Shown here: positions 26,267 to 34,824 of the stretch, piece by piece
Layout of the letters: every line of letters begins with the position of its first letter
Numbering within the stretch: the first letter of the stretch is position 1
From: an uncultured Butyricimonas sp.
Lineage (GTDB): Bacteria; Bacteroidota; Bacteroidia; Bacteroidales; Marinifilaceae
Direction: 5' to 3'
Assembly: GCA_944321845.1 (NCBI GenBank)
Contig: CALUMT010000004.1
Coordinates: forward strand, 1 to 64,000
DNA length: 64,000 nucleotides
Notes under the pieces: generated by a model
Told to the model about the DNA's origin: nothing
Seen by the model: the letters and a program-made list of their open reading frames with translations, nothing else
Database searches by the model: none
Program-made: the position numbers and the translations under genes

Positions 26267-26935
26267 ATGAAACCAATCATCGCCATCGGGGATATTCACG
26301 GGTTAAACTACTGGGGAAAAATAATAGAGGCTCACCCGGGATGCCGTGTCGTGTTTCTCGGAGACTACCTCGACCCACAGATATACATTCCCCGGGAAGA
26401 ACTATTACAGAATCTCGAGAACATCATTCTGTTTAAACGGGAATCGCCGGAGGACGTAATTCTCCTGCTCGGGAATCACGACATTCACTACTTCAACGAG
26501 GAAGCCATCGAAGCCTCCCGTTTCGACAGCTACATAGCAAAACGGGCAAAATGCCTTTTTCTCGAGAACCAAGACTGCTTTCAATATGCCTGGCAGGAGA
26601 GGGAAAAACTATTCACGCACGCGGGAATAGCCCATGAATGGTTCACACAAGAATTTCATGGCGATATTAACGCACCCGTTGCCATACAATTAAACCACCC
26701 GTCACGAGAACAAATGCCGGCCCTTTTCCAGGCTGGTCGTGCAAGAGGTGGTAGTGCCGCATGGGGCGGTATCTTTTGGGCAGACAGAAGCGAACTGAAC
26801 GATCCATTACACGGCTTCGTTCAAATCGTGGGACATAATCGGGTAAGAGATATCACCATACACGAAGGCTGCCACAACAACAAAATCATTTTCTGTGACT
26901 GCCTACGCGCGGGAAACTACCTGTACCTGGAATAA
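26267..26935 (+). CDS. Metallophosphoesterase
   Basis: This 222-residue enzyme has the calcineurin-like motifs in order: GDIHG (residues 8-12), GDYLD (about 31-35), GNHDIHY (about 68-74), a THAGIAHEW block and a final GHNR. These bind two metal ions for phosphoester hydrolysis. The motif set is like that of PrpE/ApaH-type Ser/Thr or dinucleotide phosphatases, but the substrate is not clear. No signal peptide. It ends three bases before the kdsA stop on the other strand. Confidence 0.85.
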   Translation: MKPIIAIGDIHGLNYWGKIIEAHPGCRVVFLGDYLDPQIYIPREELLQNLENIILFKRESPEDVILLLGNHDIHYFNEEAIEASRFDSYIAKRAKCLFLENQDCFQYAWQEREKLFTHAGIAHEWFTQEFHGDINAPVAIQLNHPSREQMPALFQAGRARGGSAAWGGIFWADRSELNDPLHGFVQIVGHNRVRDITIHEGCHNNKIIFCDCLRAGNYLYLE

Positions 26936-26938
26936 CTC

Positions 26939-27751
26939 CTACCGGGGAAGTATGGCTTCTCTCAAGCGAACCAATTTTTGCAACAAGCCTTCCAGCAAGT
27001 CAAGACGCAGCATATTGGCCCCATCGGATTTGGCCACGGCAGGATTCTCGTGGGTCTCGATAAAAATTCCGTCAACCCCAACGGCGATACCGGCCTTGGC
27101 TACCGTCTCGATGAGCGCGGGTTGACCTCCCGTGACCCCGGAAGCCTGATTCGGCTGCTGGAGCGAATGGGTGATATCCAGCACAACCGGGCACTCGCAC
27201 TCACGTTGCATCACCGGCAGACCACGATAGTCCACGATAAGATCCTGGTAGCCGAAAGTCGTTCCTCTCTCGGTAACCATCACTTGTGCATTGCCAGACT
27301 CCCGCACTTTGGCGACAGCAAATTTCATGGCCTCGGGAGAAAGGAATTGCCCTTTCTTGATATTAACCATTTTACCCGTGGCAGCGGCAGCCACCAATAA
27401 ATCCGTTTGCCGACAAAGAAAAGCCGGTATCTGCAGGACATCCACGTATGCCGCGGCCATCTCCGCGTCATGCACGTCATGAATGTCGGTCACTACCGGA
27501 ATATCAAACTCGGTCCGAACCTTGGAGAGTATTTTCAAGGCTTTCTCGTCACCAATCCCGGTAAAAGAATCCAGGCGCGAACGGTTCGCTTTCTTGAAAG
27601 ACCCCTTGAACACGTAAGGGATATGAAGCCGCTCGGTTATCGTCTTTACCCGTTCGGCAATACGCAAGGCCATGTCCTCTCCTTCGATGACGCAGGGACC
27701 GGCCAAAAGGAAAAACATTTCCTGGTTGATTAAGTCGTTATATGTCTTCAT
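26939..27751 (-). CDS. kdsA: 3-deoxy-8-phosphooctulonate synthase
   Basis: KdsA condenses arabinose 5-phosphate and phosphoenolpyruvate to Kdo 8-phosphate, for lipopolysaccharide core. The 270-residue length is normal. LAGPCVIEGED (about 16-26) starts the barrel, and FKGSFKKANRSR is the phosphate-binding block. The residue after LAGPC is Val where metal-dependent and metal-free enzymes differ nearby, so I do not assign the metal class. It lies 14 bases downstream of rarA, probably in one transcript. Confidence 0.95.
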   Translation of the reverse strand: MKTYNDLINQEMFFLLAGPCVIEGEDMALRIAERVKTITERLHIPYVFKGSFKKANRSRLDSFTGIGDEKALKILSKVRTEFDIPVVTDIHDVHDAEMAAAYVDVLQIPAFLCRQTDLLVAAAATGKMVNIKKGQFLSPEAMKFAVAKVRESGNAQVMVTERGTTFGYQDLIVDYRGLPVMQRECECPVVLDITHSLQQPNQASGVTGGQPALIETVAKAGIAVGVDGIFIETHENPAVAKSDGANMLRLDLLEGLLQKLVRLREAILPR

Positions 27752-27765
27752 ACGTTATTCTTGAT

Positions 27766-29037
27766 TTACCTGTATTTTTTCCACCAGGCTTTAAGCCGTT
27801 CCAGGATTTTGGTTTCCTGCGCGTTGGCCTGGGGATTATAAAATTTTCTATCCTTAAGATTGTCCGGCAAATAAGCCTGCTCCACGAAATTGCCGGGATA
27901 ATCGTGGGGATACTTATAGTTCAACCCGTAATTCAGGTTTTTCATCAACTTGGTGGGAGCGTTCCGTAGATGGAGAGGGACCGGGGCATTCCCCGTCTGG
28001 TGCACGGCCTCTATGGCAGCCCCGATAGCCATATAGGCGGAATTACTCTTGGGAGAGGTAGCCAAATAGATGATACATTCCGCCAAGGGGATTCGAGCCT
28101 CGGGCATCCCTATTTTATGCACGGCCTCGAAACAGGCATTGGCGATCAGCATGGCATTGGGATTCGCCAACCCGATATCCTCGGAAGCAGAAATAATCAG
28201 CCGTCGGGCTATAAACTTGGGGTCCTCCCCACCTTCCAGCATTCGGGCCATCCAATAGACTGCAGCGTTAGGATCTCCTCCCCGGATGGATTTTATCATC
28301 GCAGAAACAATATCGTAATGCTGTTCGCCGTCCTTGTCATACATGAGCGGATTCTCGTGCAATTCCCGTTTCACCGCCTCGTTGTCGATCACGATAGGCC
28401 CGTCTCCCAGTCCATTGACAACCAATTCGAGAATATTCAACAATTTCCGGGCATCTCCCCCGCTATAAGCAACGAGGGCATCGGTTTCCGCCAAGGTTAT
28501 ATCCCGTTGCTTGAGATAATAATCCGTGGTAAGCGCCCGATGCAGCAAGGTTTCCAGGTCTGCCCGCTCCTGCGGCTTCAACACGTAAACCTGACAACGG
28601 GAAAGTAATGGCGAAATAACCTCGAACGAGGGGTTCTCCGTGGTGGCCCCGATAAGTGTGACAGTACCTTTCTCCACGGCAGCCAGAAGGGAATCCTGCT
28701 GGGCTTTCGAGAAGCGATGAATCTCATCGATGAAAAGAATTGGATTTGGGGTATTGAAGAAACGCTGATTTTCGGCCTTCTGTATAACCTCGCGCACTTC
28801 CTTTACCCCGGAGGATACCGCACTCAAGGAATAGAACGGCCGATTCAACTGTTCCGCAATAATCATGGCAAAGGTCGTTTTTCCCACCCCGGGAGGTCCC
28901 CAAAGGATAAAAGAAGAGACTACCCCGGACTCCACCATTTTCCGAAGTACTTTACCGGGACCCACCAAATGCTGCTGGCCCACGTAATCGTCCAATGTTC
29001 GGGGGCGCATGCGCTCCGCTAAAGGCTTATTTTCCAT
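27766..29037 (-). CDS. rarA: Replication-associated recombination protein RarA (MgsA)
   Basis: This AAA+ ATPase acts at stalled replication forks and binds SSB. The 423 residues include Walker [10 protein letters not shown] (about 47-55), Walker B LFIDEIHR, sensor block [11 protein letters not shown] and the C-terminal tetramerisation region. The ATG at 29037 is preferred to an in-frame start at 29061, which would lie within the -7 box at 29059-29066. It is the first gene of a unit with kdsA. Confidence 0.95.
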   Translation of the reverse strand: MENKPLAERMRPRTLDDYVGQQHLVGPGKVLRKMVESGVVSSFILWGPPGVGKTTFAMIIAEQLNRPFYSLSAVSSGVKEVREVIQKAENQRFFNTPNPILFIDEIHRFSKAQQDSLLAAVEKGTVTLIGATTENPSFEVISPLLSRCQVYVLKPQERADLETLLHRALTTDYYLKQRDITLAETDALVAYSGGDARKLLNILELVVNGLGDGPIVIDNEAVKRELHENPLMYDKDGEQHYDIVSAMIKSIRGGDPNAAVYWMARMLEGGEDPKFIARRLIISASEDIGLANPNAMLIANACFEAVHKIGMPEARIPLAECIIYLATSPKSNSAYMAIGAAIEAVHQTGNAPVPLHLRNAPTKLMKNLNYGLNYKYPHDYPGNFVEQAYLPDNLKDRKFYNPQANAQETKILERLKAWWKKYR

Positions 29038-29058
29038 ACCCGATCGATTTCTCGAGTA

Positions 29059-29090
29059 CAAAGGTACATGATAAATCCATTATACACAAA
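29059..29090 (-). promoter_or_regulatory. rarA-kdsA promoter, overlapping the upstream terminator
   Basis: On the minus strand TTTG (29090-29087) is followed after 20 bp by TACCTTTG (29066-29059), full matches at both boxes. The TTTG is the end of the T tract of the terminator of the gene upstream (29088-29117), so the two elements share bases. Confidence 0.75.
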
Positions 29091-29117
29091 AAAACGGATA
29101 GCATCCAGCTATCCGTT
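29088..29117 (-). terminator. Terminator of the second PUR-domain gene
   Basis: AACGGATAGC (29093-29102) and GCTATCCGTT (29108-29117) form a 10-bp stem with a 5-base loop. On the minus strand it ends in T7. It lies 28 bases after the stop codon. Confidence 0.88.
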
Positions 29118-29144
29118 CTCCAAGCCTTGCAACACAGTATTTTA

Positions 29145-29453
29145 TCAAAGATCTGATTCATCTTTTCCGGGAAATTCTCCATTGATAGCGGCTTTCACCA
29201 CGGCAATGGCTTCTTCCAACCCTTCTGCAAATTTCTCAAAATCTTCTTTGTACAGGAATAACTTGTGTTTCTCGAAATTCGGCTGTCCTTCATCATTAAA
29301 TTTCTTTTTGCTCTCGGTGATCGTTAAATAATAATCGTGATTCCGAGTCGCTTTCACGTCAAAGAAATAAGTCCGTTTTCCTGCTTTCACCGCATTGGAA
29401 TAGATTTCGTCTCTATCATTATCCATTCCCTCATTGTGTTCGTATCCTTCCAT
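29145..29453 (-). CDS. PUR-domain nucleic-acid-binding protein (DUF3276), copy 2
   Basis: This 102-residue paralogue of the protein at 2505-2834 shares the blocks AGKRTYFFDVK, YYLTITESKK and FEKHKLFLYKEDFEKF almost unchanged. Differences lie at the ends: the N-terminus is acidic (MEGYEHNEGMDNDRDE) and the tail is short and acidic. Two such copies suggest either redundant or separate RNA or single-stranded DNA targets. It is monocistronic with a full -7 box at 29484-29491 and a good terminator. Confidence 0.85.
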   Translation of the reverse strand: MEGYEHNEGMDNDRDEIYSNAVKAGKRTYFFDVKATRNHDYYLTITESKKKFNDEGQPNFEKHKLFLYKEDFEKFAEGLEEAIAVVKAAINGEFPGKDESDL

Positions 29454-29483
29454 TGTTCTTCAATTTGATTTGACTTTGCGAGC

Positions 29484-29491
29484 CAAATGTA
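29484..29491 (-). promoter_or_regulatory. -7 box of the second PUR-domain gene
   Basis: TACATTTG on the minus strand is a full -7 match, 30 bases before the start at 29453. Confidence 0.55.
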
Positions 29492-29552
29492 GGCTTTTTT
29501 TAATCATTTACCACCCATATCATAAAAAATTATCGCTTTTTCCCCTGATTTA

Positions 29553-29583
29553 TTTGAAAAAAAAAAGAACACCGGTATTTTTG
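29553..29583 (+). promoter_or_regulatory. Promoter of the small membrane protein gene
   Basis: TTTG (29553-29556), 19 bp, TATTTTTG (29576-29583): both boxes match the Bacteroidetes consensus fully. The start codon follows 23 bases later. Confidence 0.75.
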
Positions 29584-29606
29584 TCATGTGTAAATAACAA
29601 AACAAG

Positions 29607-29825
29607 ATGATTTGGACATACATTATTATCGCTGTCGCACTGGTGGCCATTGCTTTTATCGGGTTAGGCATTTCCACGTTCTTCTCTTCCAAGAAGAAAT
29701 TTCCTGACACCCATATCAGCCACAACAAGGCCATGAAGGAGCGGGGAATATCATGCGCAATATCAACAGACCACAAAGAACGCATGAACTATAAACCAAT
29801 CGGGAAACAAGACGCCAATAATTAG
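29607..29825 (+). CDS. Small single-pass membrane protein
   Basis: This 72-residue protein has one N-terminal membrane helix (about residues 3-26, WTYIIIAVALVAIAFIGLGI) and a basic cytoplasmic tail with FPDTHISHNKAMKERGISC. Proteins of this type, with a helix then FP.TH...N.AM...GI.C, are common and unnamed in Bacteroidetes. The conserved single Cys near residue 50 is notable. Expression is well supported by a consensus promoter directly upstream. Function unknown. Confidence 0.75.
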   Translation: MIWTYIIIAVALVAIAFIGLGISTFFSSKKKFPDTHISHNKAMKERGISCAISTDHKERMNYKPIGKQDANN

Positions 29826-29842
29826 CCTCCTATAACAGCTAT

Positions 29843-30532
29843 CTAGTTGGCAATTGCCCGTCCGATACAGGCAACACTGATACGAATACCCGGTATCATG
29901 CTTAATTCACGGAGACAAGCGCTTATAGTCGATCCGGTAGTTATCACGTCATCAACCAAAAGGACATGTTTCCCCACAAGAGAATCTCTTTCTATCAATT
30001 GAAAGATATTTTCCACGTTACAAGTACGTTCCCCGAATTCCACTTTTGTCTGAGAAGGATTGTTCACTCTCCTCCGCAATACCGTTTTCACAATTTCCAC
30101 CCCCAAGACCTCTTGGATCCCCTCCGCAATTAAAACCGATTGATTATAACCTCGACTGGCTTCTCTCTTGGGATGGAGAGGTACGGGTAAAAGGACGTCC
30201 AATTCCAAATCTTTCAAAAACTTGACCGCCAACATATGCCCTAACCATAGACCGACCTCTTTTCGAGAATGATATTTTAAAGCATGAATTATTTTTCGAT
30301 AAGGACTACCGTGATGATACAAAAACAAGGCATATACTCCTTCCACCGGGAATACCCGATTCAATTTTCTCTCCAGTTTTCCTCCCCCCAAATAATTGTA
30401 CGGGAACGCCAATAAACAGCCCGAACAAACATGCCTCTCTCCCGTAACCAAGGGCTCGCCACACACGAGACATAATCGCGGATACAACAAATGTACAAAT
30501 GCCGTGAGATACTCAAGAATGCGTCCTAACAT
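29843..30532 (-). CDS. ComF-family phosphoribosyltransferase-like protein
   Basis: This 229-residue protein has an N-terminal zinc-finger-like block (CLVCGEPL, then CSGC) and a C-terminal PRTase domain with the PRPP loop LLVDDVITTGSTIS. ComF/GntX proteins are linked to DNA uptake in competent bacteria, but most have no proven enzymatic role. The ATG at 30532 is preferred: the in-frame extension to 30583 adds an unusual Cys/Phe-rich leader absent from the family. Confidence 0.85.
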   Translation of the reverse strand: MLGRILEYLTAFVHLLYPRLCLVCGEPLVTGERHVCSGCLLAFPYNYLGGGKLERKLNRVFPVEGVYALFLYHHGSPYRKIIHALKYHSRKEVGLWLGHMLAVKFLKDLELDVLLPVPLHPKREASRGYNQSVLIAEGIQEVLGVEIVKTVLRRRVNNPSQTKVEFGERTCNVENIFQLIERDSLVGKHVLLVDDVITTGSTISACLRELSMIPGIRISVACIGRAIAN

Positions 30533-30684
30533 AGGTAAACATTGAAAACAAAACAAATATAAAATATTCTTCAAACAACACAAAATTCCGAAATCAAAAG
30601 CTCAAACTACTTCAATCCTTCCATACAAAACTATTGCGATACAGAAGAAAAACATGGGAAATCATCCCAGACTTCTAAAAACAA

Positions 30685-30717
30685 AAAAGGTGATTCGTGT
30701 AACACGAATCACCTTTT
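30685..30717 (-). terminator. Terminator of the etfBA-acyl-CoA dehydrogenase operon
   Basis: Arms at 30685-30700 and 30702-30717 are 16-base perfect complements, AAAAGGTGATTCGTGT and its reverse, with T-rich ends. It lies 22 bases beyond the leftward stop codon. Confidence 0.88.
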
Positions 30718-30739
30718 ACTAATTTATTATATCGTCAGC

Positions 30740-32446
30740 TTATTTCTTGTACAAGCCTAAATCCTTATACTCGAAATTATTGATAAATGCAGCATGAGCG
30801 GCAACCTTTGCCTGTCCATACTTCACGAAGATTTCTGCAGATTTACTGAACCGTTCATCACGCTGAGAATCCAACAACAACAAATAGCCGATAATCACGT
30901 AACCTGCCATCTCTACCAATCGACGTGCATGGAAATCCACGTATTCAGTATCTCCCACGGCAGTCACTCGGGCAACAGCAGCCTCATAAACAGCCGTCAT
31001 ACCCTTCAATATCTCACGCACGAATTCCTGCTCCGGACGAATCTCCGTTTTCTCGTACTCCTCGCGAATATACTTGGCGTATTGTCCCGTGGTAACCCCA
31101 CGAATAGCTGCCACGACCTGCAACTGAGAGGTTCCCTCGTAAATATTCGTGATACGGGCATCACGCACCATACGCTCGATAGGATAATCCTTCATGAATC
31201 CGGATCCCCCGTGAATCTGCAAAGCATCATAAGCGATCTGGTTCGCGTATTCACTAGAGAACAACTTCAACATAGGAGTATAAATATCAGCCAAACGTTG
31301 ATATTTCTTCATTTCCTCTCTCTCTTCCTTATTCAAGGAACGCTCGTTGGAAATATGCGTATAAGCCTTGTACATATCCACGAAACGGCTGGTCTCATAC
31401 AAGATTGAACGAGCCCCTTGCAATTTAGCCTCCATGTTCGCCAACATCTCGTACACGGCGGGGAACTCGATAATCGCCTTTCCAAACTGACGACGTTCCT
31501 GGGCATACTTCAATCCCTCGCGATAAGCAGCTTCCGCGATACCTACAGATTGAGCTCCAACACCTAAACGAGCACCATTCATCAGAGACATCACGTATTT
31601 GATCAATCCCAACTTACGCTCTCCCACCAATTCAGCCGGGGCATCTTTAAACACCAACTCGCAAGTCGGCGACCCCTTAATACCTAATTTATTCTCGATA
31701 CGACGAACAGTCATTCCGCCATTCGCTTTGTCGTAAATAAACATCGACAATCCGCGGCCATCATGCGTTCCTTCCTCTGAACGGGCCAACACCAGCGAAA
31801 TATGAGCATCACCATTCGTGATAAAACGCTTAACTCCGTTCAAGTACCATTTCCCGGACTTCTCACAATACGTGGCCTTCAACTGCACGGATTGCAAGTC
31901 AGAACCGGCATCCGGTTCCGTCAAATCCATAGCGTAGGTATCTCCCTTGGCAGCCCGAGGCAAATAACGACGCTTTTGATCCTCGCTGGCAAACTCATGA
32001 ATTGTCTCCGCGCAATCCTGCAATCCCCAGATATTGGCAAAACCGGCATCCCCACGGGACACCAACTCGGCTGCCATCACGTAAGGCACCATCGGAAAAT
32101 TCAACCCGTCATACTCCCGGGGCAAAGACATTCCGTACAACCCGGCCTGCGTCAACACATCATGATTCTGTTGCGTTCCAGTTGCATACTTCACTCTCCC
32201 ATCAATCACCTGTGGACCTTCGTGATCAACACCCTCTGCATTCTCTGCCAACACATTACCACAGATCTCACCCACGATATCCAACACCCTATCATAATTA
32301 TCCATCGCGTCCTCAAAATCACGGGGAGCGATATCACATTTTCCCGCATCAGCAAAATTACGCTCCTTCAAAGCGACAATCTTCTGCATCAAAGGATGTC
32401 CCAGGTGGAACTTCAAATCCTCATTATCTGTATAGAAATTAGCCAT
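30740..32446 (-). CDS. Acyl-CoA dehydrogenase, long form
   Basis: This 568-residue FAD enzyme oxidises or reduces the alpha-beta bond of acyl-CoA with ETF as partner. The standard three-part fold (N-terminal helices, beta barrel with YAMDLTEPDAGSDLQ, C-terminal helices) is complete, with the catalytic Glu in TNIYEGTSQLQ (about residue 417). About 140 extra C-terminal residues follow, as in long forms of the family. It lies 18 bases after etfA, so the three genes form a unit. The substrate is not evident; an N-terminal extension is also longer than in the Bcd at 45785. Confidence 0.88.
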   Translation of the reverse strand: MANFYTDNEDLKFHLGHPLMQKIVALKERNFADAGKCDIAPRDFEDAMDNYDRVLDIVGEICGNVLAENAEGVDHEGPQVIDGRVKYATGTQQNHDVLTQAGLYGMSLPREYDGLNFPMVPYVMAAELVSRGDAGFANIWGLQDCAETIHEFASEDQKRRYLPRAAKGDTYAMDLTEPDAGSDLQSVQLKATYCEKSGKWYLNGVKRFITNGDAHISLVLARSEEGTHDGRGLSMFIYDKANGGMTVRRIENKLGIKGSPTCELVFKDAPAELVGERKLGLIKYVMSLMNGARLGVGAQSVGIAEAAYREGLKYAQERRQFGKAIIEFPAVYEMLANMEAKLQGARSILYETSRFVDMYKAYTHISNERSLNKEEREEMKKYQRLADIYTPMLKLFSSEYANQIAYDALQIHGGSGFMKDYPIERMVRDARITNIYEGTSQLQVVAAIRGVTTGQYAKYIREEYEKTEIRPEQEFVREILKGMTAVYEAAVARVTAVGDTEYVDFHARRLVEMAGYVIIGYLLLLDSQRDERFSKSAEIFVKYGQAKVAAHAAFINNFEYKDLGLYKK

Positions 32447-32464
32447 ACTCGTCTTAAATTAAAA

Positions 32465-33484
32465 TCATTTGCTGTTCTTCTTGTAATACTGAATCATCTT
32501 CGGGATAACCACGTTCAAATCTCCCGTGATAACATAATCCGCAAACTTGTTTATCGGGGCATTCGGGTCCGTGTTGATAGCAATCACCATAGACGACTCC
32601 TCCATACCGGCCGTATGCTGGATCTGTCCGGAAATACCGCAAGCGATATACAATTTCGGACGAACCGTCGTACCCGTCTGTCCGATCTGGCGTTCATGTT
32701 CGCAGAATCCGGCATCCACTGCAGCCCGGGATGCACCCACTTCACCACCTAACACGCCAGCCAACTCGTACAGCAAATTAAAATTCTCCTTAGATCCCAC
32801 GCCATATCCCCCGGCAACAATAATCGGGGCAGCCTTAATATTCACCTTAGACTTCTCCATCTGACGCTCGATAACCTTTACCACTAGGTCAGCATCCTCC
32901 AGCCAGGCATCCACGTCCATCATCTTCACCTCTCCCGTGTAATTGGCATCCAAAATCTCCTTTTTCATCACCCCTTCACGAACGGTAGCCATCTGCGGAC
33001 GGCAATCCGGGTTCACGATCGTGGCCACGATATTTCCCCCGAACGCGGGACGGATCTGATACAAAAGATTCTGATACTCTTTTCCGGTCTTTGCATCCTT
33101 GTAATCACCGATTTCCAGGCTCGTGCAATCCGCGGTCAAACCGCTATGCAAGAATGAAGACACCCGCGGCCCCAAATCACGACCCACGCTCGTAGCCCCC
33201 ATCAAGGCAATCTGCGGCTTCTCCTGCTCGAACAAACGCACCAGCATCTTGGCATGCGGCAACGTGGTATAGGGAGCCAACCGGGCATCATCACCTACCC
33301 AAACCACGTCAGCACCGTACGGGAAAATCTGTTTCTCGACACCTTGCAAATGATGTCCCATGGCGACAGCCTCCAGCTTAACGCCCAATTTATTGGCAAG
33401 AGCCCGTCCTTTCGTGAGCAACTCCAAGCTCACGTCTGCCACCGTGCTCTCCTCTATCTCGCAGTATACAAATACACTATTCAT
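32465..33484 (-). CDS. etfA: Electron transfer flavoprotein alpha subunit, set 1
   Basis: EtfA and EtfB form the FAD/AMP or FAD/FAD heterodimer that exchanges electrons with acyl-CoA dehydrogenase. The 339 residues show the C-terminal FAD-binding block KLYIACGISGQIQHTAGM (about 265-282) and ISCG-type patterns. The ATG at 33484 leaves a 19-base gap to etfB; the in-frame start at 33511 would overlap it and add a non-family leader. It differs clearly from the etfA at 47727. Confidence 0.92.
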   Translation of the reverse strand: MNSVFVYCEIEESTVADVSLELLTKGRALANKLGVKLEAVAMGHHLQGVEKQIFPYGADVVWVGDDARLAPYTTLPHAKMLVRLFEQEKPQIALMGATSVGRDLGPRVSSFLHSGLTADCTSLEIGDYKDAKTGKEYQNLLYQIRPAFGGNIVATIVNPDCRPQMATVREGVMKKEILDANYTGEVKMMDVDAWLEDADLVVKVIERQMEKSKVNIKAAPIIVAGGYGVGSKENFNLLYELAGVLGGEVGASRAAVDAGFCEHERQIGQTGTTVRPKLYIACGISGQIQHTAGMEESSMVIAINTDPNAPINKFADYVITGDLNVVIPKMIQYYKKNSK

Positions 33485-33503
33485 TGTCTTCCTCTTTAAA
33501 AAA

Positions 33504-34376
33504 TTATCCAATCGTGTGATTCGTTATCAACTCTTTCATCATGGCATCAATATCCGCGTCGGCCGGGGTCAACACCTTAGCCTCCTTCGCCTGGAACACC
33601 ACGCTCTCGATATTCTTCACCTTGGTCGGGGAACCACTTAAACCCAACTCCTGAGCCTCACACGTGATATCATTCACGCTCCACTCCGTCAGCTTCAGGT
33701 AAGGACGCTCATTCAACAACTGCATGTAATCCTCGCCTGCATCCTGCATCTCCTGGGCGGCTTTAGCATACTTGTACTTCATCACGAAACGGGCATTTCT
33801 CGGGCGGCAAACGGCAGCAGAACCGTTCACTGTCACCACGCAAGGCATCGGGCATTCCACCTCCTCAACACCACGTTCCAAACGACGCTTAATCGTCAAA
33901 CGGCCATTCTCACACTTATCGATACTCTCGGCATAAGTCACCTGAGGCAAATTCAACTTCTCTGCCACCTGAGGACCAACCTGCGCCGTATCACCGTCGA
34001 TAGCCTGACGGCCACAAATAATCAAATCATATTCCAAGTTACGCAAAGCACAAGCCAAGGCATAGGAAGTAGCCAACGTATCAGAACCGGCAAAAGCACG
34101 ATCCGACAACAAGTACCCCCCGTCAGCCCCACGATACATGGCCTCCCGGATAATCTCGGCGGCACGTCCCGGTCCCATCGTCAAGATATGCACCGTCGTA
34201 CCCTCTATCATGTCTTTTAATCTTAAAGCCTGCTCAAGGGCATTCAAATCTTCCGGATTGAAAATGGCAGGCAACGCTGCCCGGTTTACTGTTCCGTCTG
34301 CCTTCATGGCATCCTTCCCCACGTTTCTCGTGTCGGGAACCTGCTTGGCAAGAACAACAATTTTTAGTCCTTTCAT
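33504..34376 (-). CDS. etfB: Electron transfer flavoprotein beta subunit, set 1
   Basis: This 290-residue EtfB begins with the typical KIVVLAKQVPDT and carries the nucleotide-binding blocks GSDTLATSYALA and CGRQAIDGDTAQVGPQ. It is 30 residues longer than the EtfB at 46937, mainly at the C-terminus. It is the first gene of etfB-etfA-acyl-CoA dehydrogenase, with a promoter about 105 bases upstream. Whether this ETF bifurcates electrons to NADH and ferredoxin cannot be judged by eye. Confidence 0.92.
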   Translation of the reverse strand: MKGLKIVVLAKQVPDTRNVGKDAMKADGTVNRAALPAIFNPEDLNALEQALRLKDMIEGTTVHILTMGPGRAAEIIREAMYRGADGGYLLSDRAFAGSDTLATSYALACALRNLEYDLIICGRQAIDGDTAQVGPQVAEKLNLPQVTYAESIDKCENGRLTIKRRLERGVEEVECPMPCVVTVNGSAAVCRPRNARFVMKYKYAKAAQEMQDAGEDYMQLLNERPYLKLTEWSVNDITCEAQELGLSGSPTKVKNIESVVFQAKEAKVLTPADADIDAMMKELITNHTIG

Positions 34377-34479
34377 GTTATCTTCTATTTATTATTAGCT
34401 ACACGAGAACACCTCCAACCCTTCATCCACACGGGCCTACAAGGCATTCCATGAATACATTTCTCCAAATTTCAGAGCG

Positions 34480-34510
34480 TAAAGATACAATATCAAGACG
34501 TAAATTCAAA
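34480..34510 (-). promoter_or_regulatory. Promoter of the etfBA-acyl-CoA dehydrogenase operon
   Basis: On the minus strand TTTG (34510-34507), 19 bp, TATCTTTA (34487-34480): -33 is complete and -7 matches seven of eight. The leader to etfB is about 100 bases. Confidence 0.6.
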
Positions 34511-34824
34511 ATTCCCCCCTTCAATTCCCGATTTCCATCTCAACCCCACCCTCCCGCCATACTCTTTTGTACATTAACACATAATTCAACGGGATCCGCA
34601 AGCTAGTAGCTTCGATTCAACTTCGATTTTCGTCCATTCTTACTTCGTTTATAAAGGTATCTTATTCCCGATAAAATTCAGGTTAAAACACCTTTCCTTG
34701 GAGAATGCCTACAATCCCTTCCCCTGGAAATAAAAGAAAAGCTAAAAAGACAAGAATAGAGATTACCTTTCAAGCCCCTAGTAAGAAAGATTGATACAAT
34801 AATTTCCCTACCCAAAGAATTGAT
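34511..34824. other. Noncoding spacer with one short 11-bp direct repeat
   Basis: No gene is visible between the etfB promoter and the stop codon of the glycosylase. The only structure I see is CTTCGATTCAA (34610-34620) followed directly by CTTCGATTTTC (34621-34631), again an 11-bp period. Confidence 0.4.
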
